Part shown: piece after piece, positions 52,328 to 61,462 of the stretch
Layout of the letters: every line of letters begins with the position of its first letter
Position numbering within the stretch: the first letter of the stretch is position 1
Origin: Rhizobium sp. CCGE 510
GTDB lineage: Bacteria > Pseudomonadota > Alphaproteobacteria > Rhizobiales > Rhizobiaceae
Direction of reading: 5' to 3'
DNA: 64,000 nt
Assembly: GCF_000292525.1 (NCBI RefSeq)
Contig: NZ_AEYF01000022.1
Span: forward strand, 106,737-170,736
Made by a program: the position numbers and the translations under genes
The notes under the pieces: generated by a model
Told to the model about the DNA's origin: nothing
Seen by the model: only the letters and a program-made list of their open reading frames with translations
Database searches by the model: none

Positions 52328-52624
52328 ATGAGAAGCGTCATTCTAGTCCTAGCCTTATCTCTGCCGTTGCCGGCCTTTGCCGCTGGGGCGAAGGAGGTCA
52401 AGTCAAGCGAGTATAGCTGCGGCGAGCTTGCGCAGATCGTCCGTCAGAATAAAAAGGTCTTTGTCCGGGTCGGCTTCGGTGGCCGCAGCTTCCGCTATCC
52501 GCCGGCGCAATGCAGCATGGGCGACAAGCGCGCGACGACGAGTTTTCGCGATGCTGGCGGAAAGCAGTGCATTCTCGACTATGCCTGTGTCTTCGACCCT
52601 GCGTCGCCCTATAATTTTCCTTAG
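52328..52624 (+). CDS. Small secreted Cys protein, tandem copy 1
   Basis: This 98-residue protein has a signal peptide (RSVILVLALSLPLPAFA) and four cysteines (YSCGELAQIV, AQCSMGDK, QCILDYACVF). The central phrase VFVRVGFGGRSFRYPPAQC is almost repeated in the next gene. It looks like a disulphide-bonded periplasmic or exported protein. Family not recognised; it lies just outside the island boundary. Confidence 0.75.
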   Translation: MRSVILVLALSLPLPAFAAGAKEVKSSEYSCGELAQIVRQNKKVFVRVGFGGRSFRYPPAQCSMGDKRATTSFRDAGGKQCILDYACVFDPASPYNFP

Positions 52625-52695
52625 CTGCATCGGTTGAGGCATGGTTGGCATCGGTGCTATGCCCCAACTTCGTACCTTCGTATTCAGGAGTTTTC

Positions 52696-52998
52696 ATGAA
52701 AAGCGTTGTGCTGGCCGTCGCGCTGTTGTTTCCGTCCGCGGGCCTCGCCATCGAGGCGGTGGACGTCAATGCCAGGGATCATACTTGCAATGAGCTTTCC
52801 CAGATCATCCGCAAAGACAAAGCGGTTTTCGTGCGCATGGGCTTTGGTGGCCGCAGCTTTCGTTATCCGCCGGCCAGGTGCAATCTGGGCGACAAGTACG
52901 AAACGGCAAGGGTAAGGGATGCCAACGGCAAAATTTGCCTTCTCGACTACGAGTGCGTGTACGACCCCCAGTCGTTCTATAACAGAATCCCGAACTAA
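52696..52998 (+). CDS. Small secreted Cys protein, tandem copy 2
   Basis: This 100-residue protein starts at ATG 52696 (signal MKSVVLAVALLFPSAGLA; AGGAG upstream) and is a paralogue of the preceding gene: HTCNELSQIIRKDKAVFVRMGFGGRSFRYPPARCNLGDK and ICLLDYECVYDP. All four cysteines are conserved. The two genes form a tandem duplication 71 bases apart and may share a transcript. Confidence 0.75.
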   Translation: MKSVVLAVALLFPSAGLAIEAVDVNARDHTCNELSQIIRKDKAVFVRMGFGGRSFRYPPARCNLGDKYETARVRDANGKICLLDYECVYDPQSFYNRIPN

Positions 52999-53243
52999 TT
53001 TCCCGATCTGAGAGTTGGCGCCAACACTTCCAGCGCTACGGCTTCATCAAGCCAAGAAAAAAGGCCGGGCGAAACTCGCACCGACCCTTCCTCGATCTGT
53101 CTCGATAACGCCTGCCAGTACATCCGTGGTCAGCCGTCAGAGACAAATTCACTATCCCTAAAATAGGGTTTGTTTAACCATGTTCAAGAGCCATGGCAGA
53201 AAGAAGCCGGCGCTTTGGCCGACTTCTTTCGGGTGAGCAGGCG

Positions 53244-53558
53244 TTACTGCTGGGCAGGGGCAGCCGGTGTGGCAGGTGCCGGTGCTGCAGGCGCCGGTGC
53301 AGGCGTTGCACTGTTGTCAGTCGGAGCGACCGGCTTGACCGGGGCCGGCTCGGATTGGGTCGTGGAGGCTGTTGTATCGGGGGATGTGCCGGGGGTGCTC
53401 CACTGCGAATAGGCGAATGCAGCGACAGCGATCACGGCCAATGCAGCGACCCAGACAACCCACGTATTATTGGTGCGCGGGGTAGGCGTGGTGCGCAGAT
53501 CCAGATTTGGGTTCAGCGGGCGGTTCGGGTCGTTGGCATTATTGGGGTCGTACGTCAT
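53244..53558 (-). CDS. Small membrane protein with Pro/Ala-rich tail
   Basis: This 104-residue protein starts at ATG 53558 behind GAGGAGAAAG. It has an Asn/Pro-rich N-terminus (YDPNNANDPNRPLNPNLDLRTT), one membrane helix (TWVVWVAALAVIAVAAFAYSQW), and a Thr/Pro/Ala-rich tail (APAPAAPAPATPAAPAQQ). Such tails usually extend into the periplasm. The family is common in rhizobia as a small hypothetical protein; function unknown. Confidence 0.75.
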   Translation of the reverse strand: MTYDPNNANDPNRPLNPNLDLRTTPTPRTNNTWVVWVAALAVIAVAAFAYSQWSTPGTSPDTTASTTQSEPAPVKPVAPTDNSATPAPAPAAPAPATPAAPAQQ

Positions 53559-53894
53559 GGTACTTTCTCCTCTTTCGGTGAGAGAAGAATGCCGAGGCGG
53601 GCTTTTTGTTCCATATCGGTGCCGGGAAGCGGTTGCTATCAGGGGTTTCCGCGCCTCAACCCGCCAGAAACGGCCGCCAGGGCCGTCTGCTTTTCCGACG
53701 GGCGGTGGGCTTGCTCGCCCACCGAAAGACATGCCGCTCCGATGTGAACGTTGCGAGTCGCTGTTCCATGCAAGCGTCGGCTTGACACGACGGGGTCTGT
53801 TTGCGCATGGTTTCGCCATGGGGTCGCGATCACCCCACGAGGCGTCATGCTGAAGAATCGCGTCCAATAGTACCGATCAACGGAGGGACGCGTG

Positions 53895-54710
53895 ATGCCG
53901 TCATTTCTCGAAATTTCCGCCGAAAAACTCAGCCGCCTCATCGGAACCCCCGGGGCGCCCTGCGTTATAGATGTTCGCACAGAGACGGACTTCGCGCTCG
54001 ATCCTCGCCTGGTTCCGGGCTCGATCCGGCGCGACCATGCCGAGGTTGCATCCTGGGTGGGCAGCATCGAAGCAGATGCCGTCGTTGTGGTCTGCCAAAA
54101 GGGTAGCAAGCTCAGCCATGGCGTGGCTGCCTATCTGCGCCATAGTGGGGTTGACGCCGAAAGCCTCGAAGGCGGCTTCGAAGCCTGGATTGCAGGCGGA
54201 GCGGCGGTGCCTGAGGAAAAGCTGCCGCGCCGCGACGTTGAAGGACGCACCGTCTGGGTGACGCGGGCGCGGCCGAAAATCGACCGCATTGCCTGTCCCT
54301 GGCTGATCCGGCGCTTCGTCGATCCGGACGCCGTCTTCCTGTTCGTTCCGGCGCCCGAAGTGTGTGCCGTCGGCGAGCGCTTCGGGGCCGTCCCCTTCGA
54401 TATCGAAGGTGCGTTCTGGAGCCATCGCGGCGAGTTCTGCACCTTCGACGTGATGGTCGAGGAATTCGGCCTGGCATCCGAGCCGCTTCTGCGGCTGGCG
54501 CAGATCGTCAGGGCGGCGGATACCGCAAGGCTCGATCTCGCGCCCGAGGCGCCTGGCCTGCTTGCCGCTTCGCTCGGCCTCTCCAGGATGTATTCCGACG
54601 ATCTGGAGCAGCTCGAGGCCGGCATGCTTCTCTACGATGCCTTTTTCCGCTGGTGCCGGGACGCGACCGAGGAAACCCACAACTGGCCCACGCCGAAGAA
54701 GAGGGCATGA
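53895..54710 (+). CDS. chrB: Rhodanese-ChrB fusion, chromate resistance
   Basis: This 271-residue protein (ATG 53895 behind GGAGGGACGC) joins an N-terminal rhodanese domain (about 1-105) to a ChrB C-terminal domain. The rhodanese part has CVIDVRTETDFALDPRLVPGSI and VVVVCQKGSKLSHGVAAYLR with the active Cys. The second part (about 115-265) has VWVTRARPKIDRIACPWLIRRFVDPDAVFLFV, GAFWSHRGEFCTFDVMVEEF and DAFFRWCRDATEETHNWP. ChrB-type proteins accompany chromate efflux and may regulate it or handle chromate. The gene ends one base before the chrA-type start, so the pair is one operon. The symbol rests on the C-terminal domain; canonical ChrB has a different N-terminus. Confidence 0.85.
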   Translation: MPSFLEISAEKLSRLIGTPGAPCVIDVRTETDFALDPRLVPGSIRRDHAEVASWVGSIEADAVVVVCQKGSKLSHGVAAYLRHSGVDAESLEGGFEAWIAGGAAVPEEKLPRRDVEGRTVWVTRARPKIDRIACPWLIRRFVDPDAVFLFVPAPEVCAVGERFGAVPFDIEGAFWSHRGEFCTFDVMVEEFGLASEPLLRLAQIVRAADTARLDLAPEAPGLLAASLGLSRMYSDDLEQLEAGMLLYDAFFRWCRDATEETHNWPTPKKRA

Positions 54711-54711
54711 G

Positions 54712-56133
54712 ATGGCCGAGATGACAGACGACAGCCCTACGAGCCAAACGGTGGAGAGAAATGCAGGAGAGGGGCATCACCACGGCGTCTCCTTCGGCGA
54801 AGCCTTCAAGGTGTGGCTGCGCGTCGCCGCCTTGAGCTTCGGTGGCCCGGCCGGGCAGATCGCCGTCATGCACAGGATCATCGTCGACGAGAAGCGATGG
54901 ATCGGCGAGCATCGTTTTCTGCATGCGCTGAATTATTGCATGCTGCTTCCCGGCCCCGAGGCGCAACAACTCGCCGTCTATATCGGCTGGCTGATGCACC
55001 GCACGCTGGGCGGTCTGGTCGCCGGCCTGCTGTTCGTGCTGCCGGGATTCCTGTCGATCCTTTGCCTCAGCTATATCTACGCGGCTTATGGCAGCGTCGG
55101 CATCGTCGCCGGCCTGTTTTTCGGGCTGAAGGCAGCGGTGCTTGCCGTCGTCGTGCAGGCCGTCATCCGCATCGGTGGCCGCGCCCTCAGAAACAACGTC
55201 ATGCTGCTGATTGCGGCCGGGGCCTTCGTCGCCATCTTCTTCTTGCACGTGCCGTTCCCGCTGATCGTGCTTGCAGGCGGCATGACCGGCTTCATCGGCG
55301 GCAGGTTCGGGCTTGCCGCCTTCAAGCCGGGCGGCGGCCACAAGGCTGGGAGCGGTTCGGTGCTGTCGGATGCCGAGTCTGCGCTCGGGGACGGCATACC
55401 TGATCATGCGCGCCCCAACCTAGGATGGTCGCTGCGTATGTCGGCAGCGCTGCTCGCTCTCTGGCTCGTACCCATCGCCGCCCTCTATGCAGCGTTCGGG
55501 GCACACGACGTCTTCACTGAGATCGGTCTGTTCTTCAGCAAGATGGCCGTCGTCACCTTCGGCGGTGCCTATGCCGCGCTCGCCTATGTCGCGCAGGAAG
55601 CCGTGCAGCGTTTCGGCTGGCTGAAACCCGGCGAGATGCTGGATGGCCTGGGGATGGCCGAGACGACGCCGGGGCCGCTAATCATGGTGCTTCAGTTCGT
55701 CGGCTTCATGGGCGCCTACCGCAATCCCGGATCGCTCAATCCGATGCTCGCTGCCACGCTTGCGGCAATCCTGACGACTTGGGTTACCTTCGTGCCCTGT
55801 TTCCTCTGGATCTTCCTCGGCGCGCCGTTCATCGAAAAACTGCGCGGCAATGTGGCGCTCGCCGGCGCGATGTCGGCGATCACGGCGGCTGTAGTCGGGG
55901 TCATTCTCAACCTCGCCATCTGGTTTGGCCTGCACACGCTGTTTGCCGAGGTCGCCGTCATCCACCTTGGAGTTTTGTGGCTCGATATCCCCGTGTTGCA
56001 ATCGGCCGTGCCTGCGGCAATGGCGCTGTCGGCCGCCGCCGCCATCGCGATCTTCCGGTTCAAGACGTCTGTTATCACGACGCTGCTTGCCTGCGCGATA
56101 TCAGGAATGCTCTGGACGCTGGCGGTTGGCTAA
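54712..56133 (+). CDS. chrA: Chromate efflux transporter ChrA
   Basis: This 473-residue membrane protein has two homologous CHR halves. The first has ALSFGGPAGQIAVMHRIIVDEKRWIGEHRFLHALNYCMLLPGPEAQQLAVYIG; the second has AVVTFGGAYAALAYVAQEAV and LGMAETTPGPLIMVLQFVGFMGAY. About ten to twelve hydrophobic segments fit the family. The conserved FGGP and PGP motifs are present. It expels chromate from the cytoplasm. The start at 54712 is the first ATG after the ChrB-like gene; a His-rich start (GEGHHHGV) follows. It lies in one operon with the rhodanese-ChrB gene. Confidence 0.93.
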   Translation: MAEMTDDSPTSQTVERNAGEGHHHGVSFGEAFKVWLRVAALSFGGPAGQIAVMHRIIVDEKRWIGEHRFLHALNYCMLLPGPEAQQLAVYIGWLMHRTLGGLVAGLLFVLPGFLSILCLSYIYAAYGSVGIVAGLFFGLKAAVLAVVVQAVIRIGGRALRNNVMLLIAAGAFVAIFFLHVPFPLIVLAGGMTGFIGGRFGLAAFKPGGGHKAGSGSVLSDAESALGDGIPDHARPNLGWSLRMSAALLALWLVPIAALYAAFGAHDVFTEIGLFFSKMAVVTFGGAYAALAYVAQEAVQRFGWLKPGEMLDGLGMAETTPGPLIMVLQFVGFMGAYRNPGSLNPMLAATLAAILTTWVTFVPCFLWIFLGAPFIEKLRGNVALAGAMSAITAAVVGVILNLAIWFGLHTLFAEVAVIHLGVLWLDIPVLQSAVPAAMALSAAAAIAIFRFKTSVITTLLACAISGMLWTLAVG

Positions 56134-56194
56134 AGCTCCTTATTTTATGCATGTCGTTGTCCCGGAACCGCTGCACACTTCCGGGCGACATGCA

Positions 56195-57526
56195 TTATCC
56201 CCCAGCTCCGTCCGCGGGGATACGCGTCGCCAGGATCTTGTCGATGCGCATGCCGTCCATGTCGAGCACTTCGAAGCGCCAGTTGTCGAACACGAAGGTT
56301 TCGCCAGCTTCAGGGATATGCTGGAGCTGGTGCAGCGCGAAGCCGGCAAGCGTATGGAAATCTGCATCCGGGCGATCGCGCAGGCCTAGCCGTTCGAAGG
56401 CGTCGAAGGCCGGCATCATTGCATCGATCAGGAGCGATCCGTCTTCCCGCACGACGATGTCGGGCTCTTCGTTGGATCCGGGCAGATCGCCGGCGATGGC
56501 TTCGAGCAGATCGGTCTGGGTGACGATGCCTTCGAGGCTGCCATATTCGTCGATGACGATGGCGAGCCGAACGGGCGAGGCCTTGAAACTGTCGAGCACG
56601 CGTACGACCGAGGTGCCCTCGTGTAGCACCAGCGGCTGCTTGATCACCTCCATGGGCCGGACCTTGCCGCCGTCGAGAACCTGGTCGAGAAGGTCCTTCT
56701 TCAACACCATGCCGATCGGTTCGTCGATCGAGCCGCGAGCGACCAGCAATTGTTCGTGGCCGCATTCGCGGATGGTCTTCAGTATTTCGGCCTCGCTGTC
56801 GTCGGCGTCGAACCACTCGATATCGAGACGCGGGGTCATAATGTCGGAGATCGGCCGGTCGCCGATGTTGAACACCCGCTCGACGAGTTGCTGCTGCACC
56901 TGGTTGAGAAGGCCGGCCTCTTGGCTCTCGGCGACCAGCAACTTGAGCTCCTGCGGCGAATGAAATGACGATTCCCCGGTTCCGGCGCGAAGGCCCACAC
57001 CGCGCAGCACAAGATTGCCCATGCCGTTCAGGACAGAGATCGCCGGCTTGAACAGCATCAGGAAAAGCCCGAGCGGACGCACCACGGCAAGCGAAGTGGC
57101 TTCGCTGCGCTGAAGCGCCAGGCTTTTCGGCGCCAGCTCGCCGAGCACGATGTGAAGTGCTGTGATGATGACGAAGGCAATGACGATGGCGACAGTGTGT
57201 GCGCCTGTTGCCGCCCACTGTCCGGGCAGCCAGGACAGCAGAGGTTCGATCAGGTGGGCAAGCGCCGGTTCGCCGACCCAGCCCAGCGCCAGCGACGAGA
57301 TGGTGATGCCGAGCTGTGTGGCGGCAAGGTTGGCGTCGAGATTGTCGACGGCGCGCTGAAGGGCCGAGGCATTCATTCGGCCGGCTGCGGCGAGTTCGGT
57401 GACACGACTGCGCCTCACCGACACCAGCGCGAATTCGGCGGCGACGAAGAAGCCATTGGCAGCCACCAAAAGTAGCACGGCTAGTATCCCGACAAAGTCG
57501 AAGAGCCCGCCCGCGGATTCGGACAT
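56195..57526 (-). CDS. HlyC/CorC (CNNM-type) transporter
   Basis: This 443-residue protein has a DUF21 membrane domain (about 1-200: VGILAVLLLVAANGFFVAAEFALVSVRRSR and LHIVLGELAPKSLALQ), a CBS pair (about 215-345: DIMTPRLDIEWFDADDSEAEILKTI, VVRVLDSFKASPVRLAIVIDEYGSLEGIVTQTDLLEAIAGD), and the CorC/HlyC C-terminal domain (ADFHTLAGFALHQLQHIPEAGETFVFDNWRFEVLDMDGMRIDKIL). The family is often labelled hemolysin, but members are thought to transport or sense Mg2+ and other divalent ions. It is convergent with chrA. Confidence 0.92.
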   Translation of the reverse strand: MSESAGGLFDFVGILAVLLLVAANGFFVAAEFALVSVRRSRVTELAAAGRMNASALQRAVDNLDANLAATQLGITISSLALGWVGEPALAHLIEPLLSWLPGQWAATGAHTVAIVIAFVIITALHIVLGELAPKSLALQRSEATSLAVVRPLGLFLMLFKPAISVLNGMGNLVLRGVGLRAGTGESSFHSPQELKLLVAESQEAGLLNQVQQQLVERVFNIGDRPISDIMTPRLDIEWFDADDSEAEILKTIRECGHEQLLVARGSIDEPIGMVLKKDLLDQVLDGGKVRPMEVIKQPLVLHEGTSVVRVLDSFKASPVRLAIVIDEYGSLEGIVTQTDLLEAIAGDLPGSNEEPDIVVREDGSLLIDAMMPAFDAFERLGLRDRPDADFHTLAGFALHQLQHIPEAGETFVFDNWRFEVLDMDGMRIDKILATRIPADGAGG

Positions 57527-57703
57527 GTTTTCCCTGCCTCTGAAATGATGCTAGCCCGAAACTACACGCTGGCACACAGGTAGCAAGGCGCAGCCGCCAT
57601 TCTTGCAATGATGATGCCGAAGCCGGCCCACCGCGTCAGATGATCTGCGCGGTTGCCCGATGCGGCGCGCAAGAGTGCGACCGCATGATCGATGCCGTGG
57701 CGT

Positions 57704-58087
57704 TCATCTCTTCGGCGCTTCGAAGAGTTCGACCGGGTTTCCGGCCGGATCCTCGAGCAGGATCTGCTTGCCGCCTATGCCCTGCACGATCTCGTTGCGA
57801 AAACGCGCGCCCGCCTGGCGCAGCGTGGCGACTTCCGCCTCCAGGTCCGCGACTTCGATCTGGATGCGATTCCATCCGCCGGGCTCCGGCTTCCGTCCGT
57901 CCGCCATTGCCTGGGCTCCTCCGCCCGGTCCCGTCGTGCCGCTGACGAGCAGACGAAACCCGTCCCTGGTCAGGATGGCGAAGGTGGGCGCAGGGTGAAG
58001 CGCAATCGAGAAGCCAAGATGTCTCGTATAGAATTCCAACGCGGCGTCGACGTCGTCGACGATGTAACGCATGCTGATGCCGGACAT
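57704..58087 (-). CDS. Glyoxalase/VOC-superfamily protein
   Basis: This 127-residue protein starts at ATG 58087 behind GGAGGAAATC. It has the two beta-alpha-beta-beta-beta modules of the VOC fold: MRYIVDDVDAALEFYTRHLGFSIALHP with FAILTRDGFRLLVSG, and WNRIQIEVADLEAEVATLRQAGARFRNEIVQG with GGKQILLEDPAGNPVELFE. Metal-ligand positions (Glu in QIEV and PVELFE) are suggested. Substrate unknown: relatives include glyoxalase, fosfomycin resistance and dioxygenase proteins. Confidence 0.9.
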   Translation of the reverse strand: MSGISMRYIVDDVDAALEFYTRHLGFSIALHPAPTFAILTRDGFRLLVSGTTGPGGGAQAMADGRKPEPGGWNRIQIEVADLEAEVATLRQAGARFRNEIVQGIGGKQILLEDPAGNPVELFEAPKR

Positions 58088-58406
58088 GATTTCCTCCATC
58101 ATCTGTTTATCGAGCAATCCCGCGCGACGATCCGACAGCGCCAAGCGCTGGATCGGACGCGCGAAGGGCGCTCCATGAATTGAATCTGCGCGCAATCCTT
58201 CCGAAAATCGAATCTGATCTTCGGAACTGCCCGCCGATCGCCGTCTCGGGCAAAACTGTTGTTCGCGAAGCTGTATAAGCCTCATCTGAAATATAAGATT
58301 TACGCCCCAGTCCTCAGATTCCATTACGAAAGTTTAATTTAAATTTCAGTTTCAGTTCATCTTTTCGGCCCTAGGTTTCTCCCGTGCCCAACACGAGGAA
58401 CCCCAC

Positions 58407-58733
58407 ATGAAAAAGATTTTTGCAGCTCTCCTTTCCGCTTCCTTCCTTCTCTCCCCGATGGTTGTCTCCCAGGCCAGCGCGGATGATTATCGCCGTCCGC
58501 CTGTCGTCGTGCAGAAGAAGGTGATCGTCGAGAGGAAGGTCGTCCGGCCGCACTGGAAGAAGGGATACCGCGTCAACGCCAGTGAGCGCCGCCGGTTTCA
58601 CGACGTCAACGACTACCGCCGCTACCGGCTGGCGCCTCCGCCGCGCGGCTATCGCTGGGTCCGGGTCGACAACGACTACCTGCTGATCGGCGTTACCAGC
58701 GGTGTCATTTCCAGCATCATTGCTGGTCGCTGA
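58407..58733 (+). CDS. RcnB-family periplasmic protein
   Basis: This 108-residue protein has a signal peptide (KKIFAALLSASFLLSPMVVSQASA) and the RcnB-type body: a basic segment (VVQKKVIVERKVVRPHWKKGYRV), RRFHDVNDYRRYRLAPPPRGYRWVRVDNDYLLIGVTSGVISSII. RcnB was described as needed for nickel/cobalt homeostasis in E. coli; this rhizobial family is larger and less studied. A strong terminator follows. Confidence 0.88.
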   Translation: MKKIFAALLSASFLLSPMVVSQASADDYRRPPVVVQKKVIVERKVVRPHWKKGYRVNASERRRFHDVNDYRRYRLAPPPRGYRWVRVDNDYLLIGVTSGVISSIIAGR

Positions 58734-58747
58734 TTGATGGGCCAAAG

Positions 58748-58770
58748 AAGGGCGGTTTCGGCCGCCCTTT
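58748..58770 (+). terminator. Intrinsic terminator after the RcnB-like gene
   Basis: AAGGGCGG (58748-58755) pairs with CCGCCCTT (58762-58769), followed by TTCC. The hairpin starts 15 bases after the stop. Confidence 0.75.
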
Positions 58771-58999
58771 CCAATTGTGGGAGAGGTGTGGAGACCCTGA
58801 CCGGAATGGAATTTGTCTCGATAAGCGCTTTCGCTCCTTCATACTCGGCGCACAGCGGCGATGATGCCAAGCAACCCCTTCGGTCTTCGGTCGTCAACCT
58901 CAACATCCCCACCATACGTCAACGGATGCAGCCCCTCGATCGGCGGCAAGGGATTACATTCCGTGCAGACGCAGCGATAGGGTTTGATTGCGGTTGCCT

Positions 59000-60205
59000 T
59001 CATGCCGCCTGGCTGTTCCAGCTGGCGAAAGGGTCGGGCAGGTTTCGCCAGCGCTCGGGCGCAAAGACCCCGGTTTCGACGAGACAGCCGTCGAGTTCTC
59101 CTTTGATCCAGGTCTCGTCCATCGGGTCTGCGCCGATGAAGACGATCTCCTGGCGACGGTCACCCCAGACGGGGTCGAGATAGGGGCTGATGGCGCTGAG
59201 GAAGCCCGGTTCGTCCGGCCATTGTTCGCGCGGCACCGCTGCCCACCACAGACCCATCTTGCCAGTGCGCACGATCGCGCCCGCCTGGCTGATTTCGCCG
59301 ACGTGATGCGGGCGCGTCGCCAACCAGAAAAAGCCTTTGGCGCGCACCACGCCCGGCCATGTCCTGTCGAGAAACGCCTGCAATTTCTCCGGATGAAAGG
59401 GACGCTTCTCGCGATAAACGAAGGAGCGGATGCCGTATTCCTCGGTCTCCGGCACATGGTCGCGGAAGCCGTGCAGTTCCTTGTACCAAAGCGGGTGGGT
59501 CTCGGCTTTGTCGATATCGAAGCGACCGGTGCCGAGCATCTCCTTGAGCGCCACCTTGCCGAAATCCGCCTCGATCAGCTTCGCATCCGGGTTGAGGCCG
59601 ATGATGATTTTCCGCGCGGCGTCGCGTTCCGCCTCACTTGCCGTGCCGATCTTGTTCAGCACCACGACATCGGCGAATTCGATCTGCTCGACCAGCAGGT
59701 CGACGATGGTCCTGTTGTCGCCATCGCCGGCCGTTTCGCCGCGGTCGGCGAGGAAATCGGCCGAGGCGTAGTCGGCGAGCAGATTGGCGGCGTCGACAAC
59801 GGTGACCATCGTGTCCAGCCTTGCGACGTCCGAAAGGCTTTGGCCGCTCTCGTCGCGAAATTCGAAGGTGGTGGCGACGGGCAGGGGCTCGGCGATGCCC
59901 GTGGATTCGATCAGCAGGTAGTCGAATCGACCTTGGGTCGCGAGATCGCGCACCTCTTTCAAGAGGTCATCGCGCAGCGTGCAGCAAATGCAGCCGTTGG
60001 TCATCTCGACCAGTTGCTCCTCGGTGCGAGAGAGATTGGCGCCGCCATCGCGCACCAGGCGAGCGTCGATATTCACTTCGCTCATGTCGTTGACGATGAC
60101 GGCGACGCGCAGACCCTCGCGATTGGCGAGCACGTGGTTGAGCAGCGTCGTCTTGCCGGCGCCGAGAAAGCCGGAGAGCACCGTGACGGGGAGTCTTTTG
60201 TTCAT
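59000..60205 (-). CDS. CobW/COG0523-family zinc GTPase
   Basis: This 401-residue protein has an N-terminal P-loop ([10 protein letters not shown]), the family metal-binding motif GCICC (C-x-C-C) in [13 protein letters not shown], switch [11 protein letters not shown] and the NKIG base-recognition motif. The C-terminal CobW domain follows ([72 protein letters not shown]). Members act as metallochaperones that deliver zinc under limitation (ZigA/Zng1 type). A Zur-type dyad lies 22 bases upstream and znuA lies just beyond, so a zinc role is better supported than a cobalamin one. Confidence 0.9.
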   Translation of the reverse strand: MNKRLPVTVLSGFLGAGKTTLLNHVLANREGLRVAVIVNDMSEVNIDARLVRDGGANLSRTEEQLVEMTNGCICCTLRDDLLKEVRDLATQGRFDYLLIESTGIAEPLPVATTFEFRDESGQSLSDVARLDTMVTVVDAANLLADYASADFLADRGETAGDGDNRTIVDLLVEQIEFADVVVLNKIGTASEAERDAARKIIIGLNPDAKLIEADFGKVALKEMLGTGRFDIDKAETHPLWYKELHGFRDHVPETEEYGIRSFVYREKRPFHPEKLQAFLDRTWPGVVRAKGFFWLATRPHHVGEISQAGAIVRTGKMGLWWAAVPREQWPDEPGFLSAISPYLDPVWGDRRQEIVFIGADPMDETWIKGELDGCLVETGVFAPERWRNLPDPFASWNSQAA

Positions 60206-60227
60206 GGGAGCCTCATCAGATTAAAAT

Positions 60228-60243
60228 TAATGTTATATCATTA
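60228..60243 (-). promoter_or_regulatory. Zur-box-like dyad upstream of the CobW gene
   Basis: TAATGTTATATCATTA is an imperfect dyad (outer TAATG/CATTA exact) of the AT-rich type bound by rhizobial Zur. It lies 23 bases before the ATG on the minus strand. Related dyads lie in the znuA-znuC intergenic region. Confidence 0.6.
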
Positions 60244-60261
60244 CGTACGTAAGGTTGAAAA

Positions 60262-60288
60262 AAAGGCGGAACGGGGTTGTCCGCCTTT
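60262..60288 (-). terminator. Terminator downstream of znuA
   Basis: AAAGGCGGA (60262-60270) pairs with TCCGCCTTT (60280-60288); on the minus strand the second arm is followed by a run of T. It separates znuA from the CobW gene. Confidence 0.8.
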
Positions 60289-60349
60289 CCGCTTCAGCTC
60301 TCTCCAAGCGTGGCACGTCCGACAGGACGTGCAGAGCGCCGCATGGAGG

Positions 60350-61366
60350 TCATGCGTTGGAGAGACAGTCCTTCATGCTCTCGGCGATGCCGCGCATGAG
60401 GGTGAAGTAGAGATCGGGGCCGGCCTTCAGCGTGGCGGCTTCCGGGTCAAGTACGCCTGACTTGGCGCGCGTGCCCTCGATGACGACATCGACGAGCCGC
60501 GGCTCGAACTGCGGCTCGGCAAAGACGCAGGTAGCGCCGAGTTCGCCGACCTTGCGGTGGATTTCCGAGACACGCTCGGCACCGGGAATGGTTTCCGGGC
60601 TGACGGTGATCGAGCCGGCGACGCGGATGCCGTAGCGGTGCTCGAAATACTGGTAGGCGTCGTGGAAGACGATGAAGGGCTTGTCCTTGACGGGGGCGAC
60701 GGCGGCAGCGATCTCCTTGTCCAGCGCCGTCAGCCGGTCGTCCAGCGCCTTGGCATTGGCCTGATAGGTCAGTGCATTGGCGGGATCGGCGGCGACCAGC
60801 GTCGTGGTGATCATGGCGGCCATCGCCTTGGCGTTCATCGGATCGAGCCAGAGATGGGTGTCGAAGGCGCCGTGGTCGGGATCATGCCCGGCTTCGGCGC
60901 CATGCGCGGCTTCGGCCCCACCATGTTCATCGCCGTCGTCATGCGGCTCGAATGCGCCGCCTTCGCGAAACGGCAGCTTCACGAGGCCGGGGGCGTCGTC
61001 GAGTGCTGCGATGCTGGCATCCGAACCCAAAGCCTGCAGCGGTTTTTCGAGGAAGGCCTCGAGGCCGGGGCCGACCCAGAAGATCACCTTGGCTTCCTGC
61101 AACGCCTTCGCGTTCGAGGGCTTCAGACTGTAGGTGTGCGGCGAGGCAGCGCCGTCGACGATCAGTTCCGGCTCGCCCACACCCTGCATGATCGACGAGA
61201 CCAGCGAATGGATCGGCTTGATCGAGGTGACCACCACAGGCGCATCGGCCGCACGCATCGTGCCAGCAAACAACAGAGCGGGGATTGCCAAAGCCGGGAT
61301 CGAAAGAACCGGCATTCTGAGGGCCAGCATTTGGAGGGCAGACCCCAAGGCGCGTCTCATCGGCAT
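60350..61366 (-). CDS. znuA: Zinc ABC transporter, periplasmic binding protein
   Basis: This 338-residue protein has a signal peptide (ALRMPVLSIPALAIPALLFAGTMRAA) and the ZnuA fold. His ligand regions are VVTSIKPIHSLVSSIM and ASPHTYSLKP, a His/Asp/Glu-rich loop lies at about 140-170 (EPHDDGDEHGGAEAAHGAEAGHDPDH), HLWLDPMNAKAMA follows, and FHDAYQYFEHRYGI carries another His. The loop is typical of ZnuA and absent from most manganese-binding relatives. It is divergent from znuC/znuB, with two Zur-type dyads between them. It binds Zn2+ for delivery to the ZnuBC transporter. Confidence 0.96.
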   Translation of the reverse strand: MPMRRALGSALQMLALRMPVLSIPALAIPALLFAGTMRAADAPVVVTSIKPIHSLVSSIMQGVGEPELIVDGAASPHTYSLKPSNAKALQEAKVIFWVGPGLEAFLEKPLQALGSDASIAALDDAPGLVKLPFREGGAFEPHDDGDEHGGAEAAHGAEAGHDPDHGAFDTHLWLDPMNAKAMAAMITTTLVAADPANALTYQANAKALDDRLTALDKEIAAAVAPVKDKPFIVFHDAYQYFEHRYGIRVAGSITVSPETIPGAERVSEIHRKVGELGATCVFAEPQFEPRLVDVVIEGTRAKSGVLDPEAATLKAGPDLYFTLMRGIAESMKDCLSNA

Positions 61367-61385
61367 GCTCCGCTTGAATTCAAAT

Positions 61386-61422
61386 TGTTATGTTATTACA
61401 TCAATTGCGTTATGCTATAACG
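61386..61422. promoter_or_regulatory. Two Zur-box-like dyads between znuA and znuC
   Basis: TGTTAT-GTT-ATTACA (61386-61400) is a dyad with one mismatch and CGTTAT-GCT-ATAACG (61408-61422) is perfect. They lie in the divergent promoter region, about 20-60 bases from both starts. This is the expected place for zinc-dependent repression of znuA and znuCB by the Zur protein encoded downstream. Confidence 0.75.
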
Positions 61423-61462
61423 TGTGCGATAGCAGGACGCAACAGCACTTTCGGAAAATTTG

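Noticed and set aside
56310..57608. A 432-codon minus-strand frame overlapping the CorC-type gene
   Set aside because: It is an Arg/Ala-rich out-of-frame shadow of the well-supported HlyC/CorC gene.
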